DNA of 64,000 nt from Henriciella sp. (GCA_021776655.1 JAJFFK010000043.1:26012-90011), one strand, 5' to 3'; positions 17,714-29,608 are shown, numbered from the stretch's first letter. Translations and numbers: made by a program. The notes: generated from the letters alone by a model not told the origin.

Positions 17714-18116
17714 TCACCAGAGCCGCGCGCAAACTTTCGAGATAGCTGTACTGCTCTTCAAGAGCCTGATGTTGGCCGCTGTCTTTGTCGAGCGCAAGAA
17801 TGTCCTGACGCAAAGCATCCATGTCTTTGCCAACCTGTTCAGCCGAGACAGAAGCCATGTTCACAGCCTCTTCGGCCAGAATAGTCAGGCCAGCAGGCGT
17901 CACGTCAGCAAAACCGCCGCGCACAAACAGGCGCATGGTGACCGTGTCGCCTTCGAGCACCCGCACAACGCCGTTTTTCAGCGTCGTCATGAACGGCGCA
18001 TGGTTGACCAGCACGCCGAACTCACCGTCCGTACCGGGCGCGATGACATGGTCAACCTCGCCAGAGAACAGTTCTCGGGCGGGCGATACGAGAGAGAATT
18101 GAAGTTTGTCAGCCAT
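17709..18116 (-). CDS. atpC: F1F0 ATP synthase epsilon subunit
   Basis: The epsilon subunit sits on the central stalk and couples gamma rotation to the c-ring while restraining ATP hydrolysis. The product of about 135 residues has the family beta-sandwich start KLQFSLVSPARELFSGEVDHVIAPGTDGEFGVLVNHAPFMTTLKNGVV and the C-terminal helical hairpin. ATG 18116 gives the usual M-A-D-K start; two further in-frame ATGs (18125, 18128) lie just upstream. Its ribosome-binding region sits at the very edge of an inverted repeat separating it from atpD. It is the last gene of atpHAGDC. Confidence 0.94.
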   Translation of the reverse strand: MADKLQFSLVSPARELFSGEVDHVIAPGTDGEFGVLVNHAPFMTTLKNGVVRVLEGDTVTMRLFVRGGFADVTPAGLTILAEEAVNMASVSAEQVGKDMDALRQDILALDKDSGQHQALEEQYSYLESLRAALVN

Positions 18117-18128
18117 GTCACTCATCAT

Positions 18129-18201
18129 CCTTCGACAGGCTCAGGATGAGGCAAGTTTCGCCCCGGTCCTGAAACCGTCCTCACCCTGAGCCTGTCGAAG
18201 G
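18129..18201. repeat. REP-like inverted repeat between atpD and atpC
   Basis: Two 23-bp arms (18129-18151 and 18179-18201) are inverted copies differing at one base, around a 27-bp spacer. The core CCTTCGACAGGCTCAGG resembles a dispersed palindrome common in many alphaproteobacterial genomes. The outer end of the arm nearer atpC provides GAAGGA just before the atpC start codons. Being inside an operon, it could form a stable mRNA hairpin that modulates the atpD:atpC ratio. Confidence 0.75.
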
Positions 18202-18222
18202 GTAAGGACGGAGGAGGTGTGT

Positions 18223-19965
<1,743 letters not shown>

Positions 19966-20847
19966 CTACAGCGCTTCTGCACCGGAGATGATCTCGATCA
20001 ACTCCTTGGTGATTTGCGCCTGGCGCGCACGGTTATATTTCAGTGACAGGCTGTCGATCATTTCGCCAGCATTGCGGGTCGCATTGTCCATCGCCGCCAT
20101 TGAGGCGGCTTGCTCACCGGCCGCATTTTCCATCATCGCAGACAGGATTTGCGTGTTGAGGTAGCGCGGCAACAGGGTTTCGAGGATTTCCGGCTCGGAC
20201 GGCTCATAGGTATAGATCGCACCATTGAGATCAATCTGTTCAGCATCTTCCGGCGCTTTGGCCGGGATCAGTTGCGCTGCTTTTGGCGGCTGGCTGAGGA
20301 CGTTCTTGAACTCGGCAAAGATCAGTGTTGCGACATCGAACTCACCCGCATCATAGCGCGTCGACAGGTCACTGCCGAGGCCGATTGCGAACGGGGTAAA
20401 CTTGTCTTTGGCCTGGCTGAGGTCAACGTGATCGACCATCAGGTCACTATAGTCGCGTTTCAGGGCATCGCGGCCCTTTTTGCCAACCGTAAGTAGTTTG
20501 ACCGTCTTGCCTTCGCCTTGCAGGCGCTGGATTTCAGCGCGCGTAAGCTTGGCGGTATTGGCGTTGAAACCGCCGCACAGGCCGCGCTCGGCCGTCATCA
20601 TGATCAGCAAATGGATCTGGTCAGACCCGGTGCCAGCCAGCAGTTTCGGGCCGGAAGAGCCCTCGCCCATTGACGCAGTGAGATTGGCCACAACATTCGC
20701 CATCCGGGTCGCGTAAGGCTTCGACGCCTCGGTCGCTTCCTGCGCCCGGCGCAGTTTCGCAGCGGCCACCATCTGCTTGGCCTTGGTGATCTTCTGCGTG
20801 GACTTCACGCTTGCGATCCGGTTTTTCAGTTCCTTGAGGCTAGCCAT
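19966..20847 (-). CDS. atpG: F1F0 ATP synthase gamma subunit
   Basis: Gamma is the rotating central shaft of F1. The 293-residue product starts MASLKELKNRIASVKSTQKITKAMQ-like (here KAKQMVAAAKLRRAQ), carries the MTAERGLCGGFNAN segment that contacts beta, and ends with the conserved C-terminal helix AMDNATRNAGEMIDSLSLKYNRARQAQITKELIEIISGAEAL. Length is normal. It lies 34 bp after atpA and 9 bp before the extended atpD start; the atpG stop overlaps the ribosome site of the extended atpD. Confidence 0.97.
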   Translation of the reverse strand: MASLKELKNRIASVKSTQKITKAKQMVAAAKLRRAQEATEASKPYATRMANVVANLTASMGEGSSGPKLLAGTGSDQIHLLIMMTAERGLCGGFNANTAKLTRAEIQRLQGEGKTVKLLTVGKKGRDALKRDYSDLMVDHVDLSQAKDKFTPFAIGLGSDLSTRYDAGEFDVATLIFAEFKNVLSQPPKAAQLIPAKAPEDAEQIDLNGAIYTYEPSEPEILETLLPRYLNTQILSAMMENAAGEQAASMAAMDNATRNAGEMIDSLSLKYNRARQAQITKELIEIISGAEAL

Positions 20848-20881
20848 TGGGCAGCAGCTCCCGGTCGTGAGGGGTTAAACT

Positions 20882-22995
<2,114 letters not shown>

Positions 22996-23143
22996 CAGAT
23001 AAGGGGCAATGCCCGGTCAAAACCCAAAAGCGAACAGGCGCAAGACGCACCTATCCGTCAACTTGTGGCGCAACTAGCACCTTGTTTCAGCACTGACAAC
23101 ACCACCTTGCGACTCTATATGTGACGGAATCGCGCACCTCGGC

Positions 23144-25309
23144 TCAAAGGAAGGAATACGGGTCTATGTCGGCGCGCACACGGGTCGCAGCTGGAAGCTT
23201 GAGCGCACCCAACCAAACCGTCATATAGGCCGACAAATCAACCTCTCGGGGCGCAGTGATTAAGAACCGCAGCCGATGCCGCCCCCGCACCATCGCAATC
23301 GGGGCCGGGGCCGGGCCATATACAGTGACACCTTCACCATGCGGGGCAGTTTTCCCTGCCAACAGGCCTGCCTGCTTGGCCGCTTCTGCGTCCGGGGCTG
23401 ACAGGATCAACGCCGCCATCCGCCCAAACGGAGGCAAGCCGAGTTCCTCGCGGACATCCCGCTCTATCTGCAAGAACCCGTCCCGGTCACCCGCTGCCAG
23501 GGCAATCATGGCCAGATTATCCGGCTGATAGGTCTGCACCAAAGCGCGGCCCGGACGCTCCGCCCGCCCGGCCCGGCCAGCCACCTGGCTAAGCAATTGG
23601 TAGGTCCGCTCGCCCGCGCGCAGATCGCCACCTTGCAGGCCGCTATCGGCATCGACCACGCCAACCAAAGTTAGGTTCGGGAAATTGTGACCCTTGGCGA
23701 CAATCTGAGTCCCAACCATGACATCAATCTCGCCGGCTGCCATGCGGGTGACCAGATCACGGACCGCCTCGCCGCCTTTTGCTGTATCCGAGGAAAACAC
23801 CTCAACCCTGGCATCTGGCAACAGCACGCGCACCTCTTCAGCCACCCGCTCAACTCCCGGACCGACGCCCATCAGGCTGTCTTTTGCACCGCACATCGGG
23901 CATTTGTCAGGTTTCGGCATCGACCAGCCGGTCAAGTGACAGACCAGCCGTCCGGTATAGCGATGCTCGGTCAGCCAGCTTTCCGTGCCGGGGCTTTTCA
24001 AGCGCTCACCGCAGGCCTTGCAGATCACCAATGGGGCATAGCCGCGCCGATTTAGAAAGAGCAGACTCTGCTCACCCTCTGCATGCGTTGCAATCAGGGC
24101 CTTGCTCAAGACCGGCGACAGCCAATGGCCGCGCTCAGGTGTATTTGAGCGCATGTCGATCAGGCTAATCTCGGGCAATTTCGCCGTGCCGGGGCGCGCC
24201 GATAACTTCAGCCGCCTATATCGCCCGGCCTCTGCATTCACCATGGTTTCAAGCGCCGGGGTCGCCGATGCCAGAACAATCGCCGCGTTCTCTTGTTTCG
24301 CCCGCATGACAGCCATGTCGCGGGCATGATAAGTCACGCCGTCTTCTTGTTTATAGCTGGTATCATGCTCCTCATCGACGATGATCAGCGCCAATTTGGC
24401 AAAAGGCAGAAACAGGGCAGAGCGCGCACCCGTCACAATCCGGGCGCGGCCATGCGCGACCTCGCGCCAGGTCCGGCGGCGCTGGACATCGGACAGACCT
24501 GAATGCCACGGCGCAGGGGCTGCGCCAAACCGCGCCTCGAACCGTTCCAGAACGGCCTGAGTGAGCGCTATTTCAGGCAAAAGCACCAGCACTTGCGCGT
24601 CCGGGTCTTGCGCCAAAGCTTCCGCAATGGCCTCAAAATAGACCTCGGTTTTGCCGGACCCGGTAATCCCGTCGAGCAAGAACGGTTGATAGCCACCTGC
24701 TTTGACAGCCGCACGCAAGGCCTGTCCGGCTTCGGCCTGCTCCACCGTCAGATCGGGGCCGTTTCGATATGGATCGGGGCCATCAAATGGCAGGTCCGTC
24801 GGCTGGCTTTGGGCGCATAAGCTGCCTGCCGCGACCAGGCCTTTGATGACGGACGAGGACACGCCCGCCGCGCGCGCAAGCTCGGCGGCGCTCACCGGGC
24901 CGACCGCCTGCGCCGCGTCCAGAACTTTCTCTCGCGCCAGTGTCATCCGGTTGGTGCGATGCCCGGTGAGCGCGTATGCGGTCTGCATCGGCGACGCACG
25001 CAAACCCCCACGCGCGCGTAGGGCCATACCAAGAACTTTACCGGGTCCAGCGACATTATAGCGGGCGCAGAACGTAATGAACTGGCGCATCGCGCTGGCC
25101 ATTGGTGGCACAGGAAAAACCTCCAACACAGATTTCAACTCGCGGTCTGGCGCGTGCTCGATCACCTCCCAAACCACGCCGATGCGTTCATTCGGCCCCA
25201 AAGGCGCACGCACATAGCTGCCCGGCTCAACCGAGATCCCGTCCGGCACCAGATAGTCGAACGGCTCAGGTAAAGGCAGCGGAAAAAGAATACGGGCGAT
25301 GATTGTCAT
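23144..25309 (-). CDS. priA: Primosomal replication protein N' (replication restart helicase)
   Basis: PriA recognises stalled forks and D-loops and reloads the replisome. The 721-residue product has the N-terminal 3'-end-binding domain, Walker A GITGSGKTE (about residues 216-221), the DEEH box (312-315), NRRGYAPLVICKAC and the late helicase motif QVAGRAGRAERPG. The zinc domain is reduced: the outer pair (C430/C433 and C470/C473) is intact, but the second site keeps only C457; positions equivalent to the other three cysteines are S439, T442 and T460. The start was set at ATG 25309 (MTIIARILFPLPLP), where homology begins. It is divergent from xerC and lies upstream of the F1-ATPase operon on the same strand. 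Confidence 0.95.
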   Translation of the reverse strand: MTIIARILFPLPLPEPFDYLVPDGISVEPGSYVRAPLGPNERIGVVWEVIEHAPDRELKSVLEVFPVPPMASAMRQFITFCARYNVAGPGKVLGMALRARGGLRASPMQTAYALTGHRTNRMTLAREKVLDAAQAVGPVSAAELARAAGVSSSVIKGLVAAGSLCAQSQPTDLPFDGPDPYRNGPDLTVEQAEAGQALRAAVKAGGYQPFLLDGITGSGKTEVYFEAIAEALAQDPDAQVLVLLPEIALTQAVLERFEARFGAAPAPWHSGLSDVQRRRTWREVAHGRARIVTGARSALFLPFAKLALIIVDEEHDTSYKQEDGVTYHARDMAVMRAKQENAAIVLASATPALETMVNAEAGRYRRLKLSARPGTAKLPEISLIDMRSNTPERGHWLSPVLSKALIATHAEGEQSLLFLNRRGYAPLVICKACGERLKSPGTESWLTEHRYTGRLVCHLTGWSMPKPDKCPMCGAKDSLMGVGPGVERVAEEVRVLLPDARVEVFSSDTAKGGEAVRDLVTRMAAGEIDVMVGTQIVAKGHNFPNLTLVGVVDADSGLQGGDLRAGERTYQLLSQVAGRAGRAERPGRALVQTYQPDNLAMIALAAGDRDGFLQIERDVREELGLPPFGRMAALILSAPDAEAAKQAGLLAGKTAPHGEGVTVYGPAPAPIAMVRGRHRLRFLITAPREVDLSAYMTVWLGALKLPAATRVRADIDPYSFL

Positions 25310-25371
25310 TGATGACTGATTATATTCAGCGATCTGCTCTGGAAACCCGTCATTAAGCATAATCGCGGATA

Positions 25372-26277
25372 ATGGGTCTTATGGGACTGCTAAATGGCTT
25401 CTTGGACTATGCGGAACATGAGCAACGGCTCGCAGAAAACACGACCTGCGCCTATGCCAGTGACCTGTCTGAATTCTTCAACTTTTTGCGCGGGCATCTT
25501 GGTCGGGAGCCTGGTATGCGGGCCTTCGCCAACCTGCAGGCGCGTGAGATTCGGGCTTTTCTAGCCCACCGACGCCGCGATAATCTGTCTGACGCATCAA
25601 TTGCCAGAGCGCTTTCAGCGATCAAGAGTCTGTATCGCTGGCTCGATCGGGCACACGGGGTTGAAAACCCGGAAATCGCGTTCATCACGGGGCCGAAACG
25701 CCCGACCCGCCTGCCCCGCCCGATCTCGGTTGTGGCTGCCAATGACATGCTGAGCGAAGCAGAGGCTTTGCAGGAGGAGCCGTGGATTGGTGCGCGCGAC
25801 GTTGCGGCTTTGACCTTGATGTACGGCGCTGGCTTGCGAATTTCCGAAACTTTGGGTCTACCCGGATCGGTGTCACCGTCACCGGCCCGCCTGCGTATCA
25901 AAGGCAAAGGCGGCAAGATAAGGCTGGTTCCGCTGATCCCGGCAGTGCGCGACGCAATGGATGAATATGCCCGCCTCTGTCCATATAGGATGGGCAAAAC
26001 AACGCCGTTTTTCTTCGGCGCACGCGGCAAGGAATTGCAACCTGCCGTGTTGCGTCGGCAGGTTCAGGTCCTGCGCGGGGCCCTCGGCCTTCCCGAAACC
26101 GCAACGCCGCACGCTTTGCGCCATAGTTTTGCGACGCATCTGCTGGCCAATGGCGCAGATTTGCGCTCGATCCAGACCTTGCTCGGCCATGCCAGCCTAT
26201 CGACGACGCAGGTCTATACCGGCGTCGAGGCTGGCCATCTGCGCAAAGTCCATGCCCGCGCTCATCCGCGCGGGTAG
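25372..26277 (+). CDS. xerC: Tyrosine recombinase XerC
   Basis: XerC with XerD resolves chromosome dimers at dif. The 301-residue product has the N-terminal SAM-like DNA-binding domain (GFLDYAEHEQRLAENTTCAYASDLSEFFNFL) and a full catalytic set: R156 in YGAGLRISE, the beta-hairpin lysine in IKGKGGK, H247 and R250 in HALRHSFATHLL, H273 in LLGHASLSTTQ and the nucleophile Y282 in VYTGVEAGHL. ATG 25372 was used; ATG 25381 is also possible. It is divergent from priA, an arrangement typical of the lineage, which favours the housekeeping recombinase over a mobile-element integrase. Confidence 0.93.
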   Translation: MGLMGLLNGFLDYAEHEQRLAENTTCAYASDLSEFFNFLRGHLGREPGMRAFANLQAREIRAFLAHRRRDNLSDASIARALSAIKSLYRWLDRAHGVENPEIAFITGPKRPTRLPRPISVVAANDMLSEAEALQEEPWIGARDVAALTLMYGAGLRISETLGLPGSVSPSPARLRIKGKGGKIRLVPLIPAVRDAMDEYARLCPYRMGKTTPFFFGARGKELQPAVLRRQVQVLRGALGLPETATPHALRHSFATHLLANGADLRSIQTLLGHASLSTTQVYTGVEAGHLRKVHARAHPRG

Positions 26278-26280
26278 GCT

Positions 26281-26832
26281 CTATTTCGGAAATTTTGCGC
26301 CAAAGGTTTCGCCAGGCAGTCGGGCGGTGTTGGCAACAAAACTGACCGTGTGATAGGCGCCGCAAAGGGCGAGGATTTCGAGCTGTTGCTCGCACGTCCA
26401 CGCGGCTTGGAATTGTGCCAGGGTTGTTTCGGTAATCACGCCTGTTTCGCAAAGTTCATCAATAGATTGCAGAAGATGGGCCTCTTCTTCTGACCACAGG
26501 GCCAGATCAATTTCTGCGCTGCGGGTCGCAGCGACTTGCTTGGGTGAAAATCTTGCTGCTTTGCTGAAGATCGTCACATGGACCCCCCACTCATATTCGC
26601 AATTTTTATTGGCCGTGATGCGTAGGATGATGATTTCGCGGATCCGTAAGGGCAGAGGGCTGGCTTTGTCCAACAGGTTCGGCATGCCCTTTTTCAGAAA
26701 CCTCAAACTGTTCGCAAAGGTGCGAAAAAGGGACAGTATGTAATCGTCTTGTTGGGGGTAACTGCTGAGGATTTCGTCGACATCTGCTGGATAGGGCGGT
26801 TCGAGTGGTTTGAGGATATTGGTCATGGGCAT
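26281..26832 (-). CDS. Carboxymuconolactone decarboxylase-family protein
   Basis: A 183-residue AhpD/CMD-like protein. The recognisable core is PLPLRIREIIILRITANKNCEYEWGVHVTIFSKAARFS, a four-helix segment in which the peroxidatic CxxC of true AhpD is absent and a single Cys precedes Y-E-W-x-x-H. This variant is common in uncharacterised CMD proteins from catabolic clusters. Function is not readable; a small-molecule decarboxylase or isomerase-like role is only a guess. It is divergent from a helix-turn-helix regulator, and two 17-bp palindromes lie between them, so it is almost certainly that regulator's target. Start ATG 26832; ATG 26826 is an alternative. Confidence 0.8.
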   Translation of the reverse strand: MPMTNILKPLEPPYPADVDEILSSYPQQDDYILSLFRTFANSLRFLKKGMPNLLDKASPLPLRIREIIILRITANKNCEYEWGVHVTIFSKAARFSPKQVAATRSAEIDLALWSEEEAHLLQSIDELCETGVITETTLAQFQAAWTCEQQLEILALCGAYHTVSFVANTARLPGETFGAKFPK

Positions 26833-26839
26833 TCTTTCT

Positions 26840-26883
26840 GCTACATAAAATGTAGCAACTGTATGCGCTACATTTTATGTAGC
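26840..26883. promoter_or_regulatory. Two 17-bp operator palindromes
   Basis: GCTACATAAAATGTAGC (26840-26856) and GCTACATTTTATGTAGC (26867-26883) are each palindromes with 7-bp arms and a 3-base centre, and are reverse complements of each other. Their centres are 27 bp apart. They fill the divergent promoter region between the CMD-family gene and the HxlR-like regulator gene, strongly suggesting a pair of operators for that regulator. Confidence 0.85.
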
Positions 26884-26902
26884 ATCAAGACCGAGGACGA
26901 AA

Positions 26903-27223
26903 ATGGTGAAAATACCTGGACAGTCGACACGCGGATCACGTACCGGTCGGCCAATAATGGTATTGTTGGATGTGTTAGGCCAGCGTTGGACCCTACGTAT
27001 CCTATGGGAATTGCACCAGAGCCGCGCTAGCTTCCGAACTTTGCAAGAACGTTGTGATGGTGTGTCCCCGACTTTGCTAAATAAACGGCTGAAGAATTTG
27101 CGCTCGCTGAATCTGGTTGACCTAGATAAGGACGGGTACGGACTGAGTGCGATGGGTCAATCTCTGACGGAACGGCTGGCGCCAGTGGGCGCGTGGGCCA
27201 AGGATTGGGCTGACCAGCTGTAG
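26903..27223 (+). CDS. HxlR-type winged-helix transcriptional regulator
   Basis: A 106-residue single-domain regulator. The sequence LLDVLGQRWTLRILWELHQSRASFRTLQERCDGVSPTLLNKRLKNLRSLNLVD is the HxlR pattern (G-x-R-W-T/S-L-x-I-L), with a recognition helix around S-P-T-L-L-N-K-R-L and a wing after it. No N-terminal cysteine redox sensor (as in HypR or QorR) is seen. The start has GAGGACGAAA before it. It is divergent from the CMD-family gene with twin 17-bp palindromes between, so autoregulation plus control of that gene is the likely logic. The inducer is unknown. Confidence 0.85.
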   Translation: MVKIPGQSTRGSRTGRPIMVLLDVLGQRWTLRILWELHQSRASFRTLQERCDGVSPTLLNKRLKNLRSLNLVDLDKDGYGLSAMGQSLTERLAPVGAWAKDWADQL

Positions 27224-27227
27224 TCGC

Positions 27228-27710
27228 TCAATTGTCGTCAACTCCGCCTTTGATAACGCGAAATTTTGGGCGGGGCGGTTTGGGTTTCGCCTGCTTTGAG
27301 ATTGCGACGGGCGGTTTTTCTGACGCTTTGACCAGTTTGGGCTTGCTTGGCTTTAAGGGCGGCGGTGCGGGCGTATCTTCTTCGATCTCGTCGATTTGAC
27401 GCACACGGGCTTTGCTGGATCCGCCTAATGGCCTGCGCTGTTTGAAGCCGGACTTGCCCTTGCCGCGCGCTTTTTTGTCTATCTCTCGCAGCTTCAGTGA
27501 TTGCAGAGCCGATAGCGGCTCATCCCGGCCACCCTTTTCGGGGTCAGCGAAGGCCGAGCCATAAGTTTCGATCCGCGCCTCAACCTCTTCGAGGAATTGC
27601 GTTTCCCAGTCTGACAGAGGCGGCCCCAGGCCTTGTTCAGCGAGCCGTGCAGCCTTGCGGAGCTTTCGCAAGGCTTTGCGCTTTTTTCGCTCGTCGATCT
27701 CGCGGGGCAT
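27228..27710 (-). CDS. Conserved hypothetical protein, highly basic, downstream of gapR
   Basis: A 160-residue protein I cannot assign to a named family. Its N-terminal half is Lys/Arg-rich and predicted helical (DERKKRKALRKLRKAARLAEQG), followed by an acidic helix (SDWETQFLEEVEARIETYG) and a long Lys/Pro-rich, probably disordered tail ending FRVIKGGVDDN. The composition suggests nucleic-acid or ribosome contact, but that is inference. It starts 9 bp after the gapR stop on the same strand, so it is probably co-transcribed with this nucleoid protein gene. Confidence 0.75.
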   Translation of the reverse strand: MPREIDERKKRKALRKLRKAARLAEQGLGPPLSDWETQFLEEVEARIETYGSAFADPEKGGRDEPLSALQSLKLREIDKKARGKGKSGFKQRRPLGGSSKARVRQIDEIEEDTPAPPPLKPSKPKLVKASEKPPVAISKQAKPKPPRPKFRVIKGGVDDN

Positions 27711-27719
27711 TCAGAAAGA

Positions 27720-27983
27720 CTAGTCGAGTTCGCCGAGCGCGTCCAAATAGACTTCCAGAACGGCCTCTTGTTCCTGGCGTTCCTGACGATCCAGCTTGCG
27801 GATCCGAACCACTGTACGCAGGGCTTTGACGTCATAGCCGACTGCTTTGGCCTCGCCGTAAACCTCTTTGATCTGTTCAGCGACTTCCTTCTTTTCTTCT
27901 TCCAGGCGTTCAATCCGTTCGACGGTTAAACGCAATCGATCGCGGGCCGCTTCGGTTAGATTATCAGATTTTGCGTCGTCCAT
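27720..27983 (-). CDS. gapR: GapR-like nucleoid-associated protein (DUF2312)
   Basis: An 87-residue, largely helical protein of the DUF2312 family. The stretch [50 protein letters not shown] is the family hallmark: a long coiled-coil helix followed by short helices. In Caulobacter, GapR is an essential protein that encircles overtwisted DNA ahead of polymerases and stimulates type II topoisomerases. GapR-family proteins are largely confined to Alphaproteobacteria, so this gene helps place the organism. It is transcribed toward a basic hypothetical gene that follows after 9 bp. Confidence 0.93.
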   Translation of the reverse strand: MDDAKSDNLTEAARDRLRLTVERIERLEEEKKEVAEQIKEVYGEAKAVGYDVKALRTVVRIRKLDRQERQEQEAVLEVYLDALGELD

Positions 27984-28123
27984 GAGGGGTCCTTAAATGT
28001 ATGATTCGGGTTGGATTGATGCGCGTTCTAAGCATGATTGGCGCTGGAAGCGAGTGGGCAGATGACGCGAATATGAGGAGATTGTGAGTCGCATTGTGAG
28101 CCAGACGTGATATTTTGCCTGTC

Positions 28124-28651
28124 ATGACACATTCTCCCCGGTTTCACTTACGCCGCCGATCCTTTCTGCTGGCTGCGCCCGCCGCGCTTTTTGCCGCTGC
28201 CTGTTCCGATGGCACAGGAACAAGCGCCCATGCCGATACCGCAGACAGTCTTTTTGCTGATGATCAGTGGCGAACCCTGACGGATGCCGATTGGCGTACA
28301 CGCCTCGACCCGGCAGCCTTTCGCGTGCTGCGCAAGGAAGCAACCGAGCGCCCATTTACGTCACCATTGAACGGTGAGAAGCGCGCGGGTACGTACCATT
28401 GTGCAGGCTGTGATCTGGCTTTGTTTGAGAGCTCAAGCAAATATGAAAGCGGCACCGGCTGGCCAAGCTTTTCCGATGTGAAAAACGGTGCGGTCGGGAC
28501 CAAAGCGGACAATAAATTATGGACCCAACGGACCGAATATCACTGCGCCCGCTGCGCTGGCCATCAGGGTCATATCTTCGAGGATGGTCCGGCCCCAACT
28601 GGTTTGCGTTATTGCAATAATGGCGTCGCCCTGACCTTCAAGACCGCTTAA
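28124..28651 (+). CDS. msrB: Peptide-methionine (R)-S-oxide reductase, exported lipoprotein form
   Basis: MsrB reduces methionine-R-sulfoxide in proteins. The 175-residue product has a twin-arginine-like leader RRRSFLLAAPAALFAAAC, with a possible lipobox cysteine at C27, so it is probably exported and lipid-anchored in the periplasm. The catalytic domain has both zinc CxxC pairs (CAGC and CARC), the GTGWPSF substrate loop, HQGHIFEDGPAPTGLRYC and the catalytic cysteine in RYCNNGVAL. The start ATG 28124 was chosen over an upstream TTG because it places the leader correctly. Its 3' end overlaps the convergent hypothetical gene by 4 bp. Confidence 0.93.
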   Translation: MTHSPRFHLRRRSFLLAAPAALFAAACSDGTGTSAHADTADSLFADDQWRTLTDADWRTRLDPAAFRVLRKEATERPFTSPLNGEKRAGTYHCAGCDLALFESSSKYESGTGWPSFSDVKNGAVGTKADNKLWTQRTEYHCARCAGHQGHIFEDGPAPTGLRYCNNGVALTFKTA

Positions 28652-29079
28652 CTGTCGTCGCCCGGTGAGCTTGGAAACATTTCGATCTGATTAGGGTCAA
28701 CGGGCTTAGGCTTGCGCCGGGATTTATTACGGCCATGGCGGAAATAGAGATCATCGGTATGGTCGTTTTGTGGATCTGGCTTGTCCAGCGCGACCGGGTC
28801 AAGCACTTCAATAGGGGCCAGCTTCCAATAGGTCACAGCCAGCACCTTATTGCCTGAGCCATCCTCATAATGTTGCAGGAACCCGTGACCTGGCCCCTGA
28901 TCGGCCTGCTCCAGCAGCTCTTCCAACTCGTCAGCCTCAAGTGTCAGCCAATCTGTTTCGAGGGACGCAAGCTCGGCGCCGCCGACTAAGTCTTCAGCTT
29001 CCTGACGCGAACCAGCCGCAAGACTGGCCCCCGACAAGGCACCGCGTGCGGTTTCAGCAAGGGGATAGGCGTGGCTCAT
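28648..29079 (-). CDS. Hypothetical protein co-transcribed with mmcB
   Basis: A 143-residue soluble protein of unknown function. Visible traits are an acidic helical region (LASLETDWLTLEADELEELLEQADQG), a compact region GHGFLQHYEDGSGNKVLAVTYWKL and a Lys/Arg-rich stretch (FRHGRNKSRRKPKPVDPNQIEMFP). No motif identified a family. It starts 7 bp after the mmcB stop on the same strand, so it should share the LexA-type promoter upstream of mmcB and be DNA-damage inducible. Confidence 0.75.
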   Translation of the reverse strand: MSHAYPLAETARGALSGASLAAGSRQEAEDLVGGAELASLETDWLTLEADELEELLEQADQGPGHGFLQHYEDGSGNKVLAVTYWKLAPIEVLDPVALDKPDPQNDHTDDLYFRHGRNKSRRKPKPVDPNQIEMFPSSPGDDS

Positions 29080-29086
29080 AGCTCAT

Positions 29087-29548
29087 TCAAACCGTTTGTA
29101 CTTGGCGCAAGCGACTAGCCGCCATACGCGCAAATCGCAGCGTCACCGCCTTGCGCCGCGCTGCGCCCAACTTGGTTTCACCAGGTTGGCGCAGGATCGC
29201 ACCGCCAAACGCATCAGCGACGATCAGGCCGGCGTCCTCAGGGATCAGATCTTGCGGGAAATCGTGACCAACCGCAAAATAGAACAGGTCGCAATAGGGC
29301 CGGTATTCAGGCCATTTCTGATCGCTCTTGAAGTCGGCAATTGAGGACTTGATTTCGACAATGATGACTTTGCCATTGCTGCCAATCGCGGCAATATCGG
29401 CGCGGCGATGGTTGGCCAGTGTCATCTCGGTGATCCCGTCATAGCCAAGATGCGACAACAGGCGCAGGACACCTTGTGCGATTCGCAGCGCACCGGGGCA
29501 GAGCACCTCAAGCGCATCATCGGCTGGTTTCGGCAAAGGTTCAGGCAT
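29087..29548 (-). CDS. mmcB: MmcB-family DNA repair protein (DUF1052, nuclease-like)
   Basis: A 153-residue PD-(D/E)xK-like protein. The nuclease-type core is ADIAAIGSNGKVIIVEIKSSIADFKSDQKWPEYRPYCDLFYFAV: an Asp, then E-x-K, in the right spacing. MmcB is SOS-induced in Caulobacter and contributes to mitomycin C resistance. ATG 29548 (MPEPLPKP) was chosen over an upstream in-frame start because GAG lies nine bases before it and the LexA-type box lies 16 bp upstream. It is separated from the upstream BI-1 gene by a terminator, and leads into a 143-residue hypothetical gene. Confidence 0.9.
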   Translation of the reverse strand: MPEPLPKPADDALEVLCPGALRIAQGVLRLLSHLGYDGITEMTLANHRRADIAAIGSNGKVIIVEIKSSIADFKSDQKWPEYRPYCDLFYFAVGHDFPQDLIPEDAGLIVADAFGGAILRQPGETKLGAARRKAVTLRFARMAASRLRQVQTV

Positions 29549-29563
29549 TCCACGATCGCTCTT

Positions 29564-29578
29564 GTTCCCACGATGTTC
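29564..29578 (-). promoter_or_regulatory. LexA (SOS) box of mmcB
   Basis: GTTCCCACGATGTTC is an exact match to the alphaproteobacterial SOS box GTTC-N7-GTTC (GAAC-N7-GAAC on the coding strand). It lies 16 bp upstream of the mmcB start and just after the terminator of the preceding gene, the right place to occlude an mmcB promoter. Confidence 0.9.
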
Positions 29579-29608
29579 CAGTGTGGCGACCGACCGCGAC
29601 GAGGTCAA

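Noticed and set aside
28115..28651. Overlap of msrB with the convergent hypothetical gene as a sign of misannotation
   Set aside because: A 4-bp overlap at convergent stops is common in this window (also at 43217-43220, 44953-44956 and 59341-59357).
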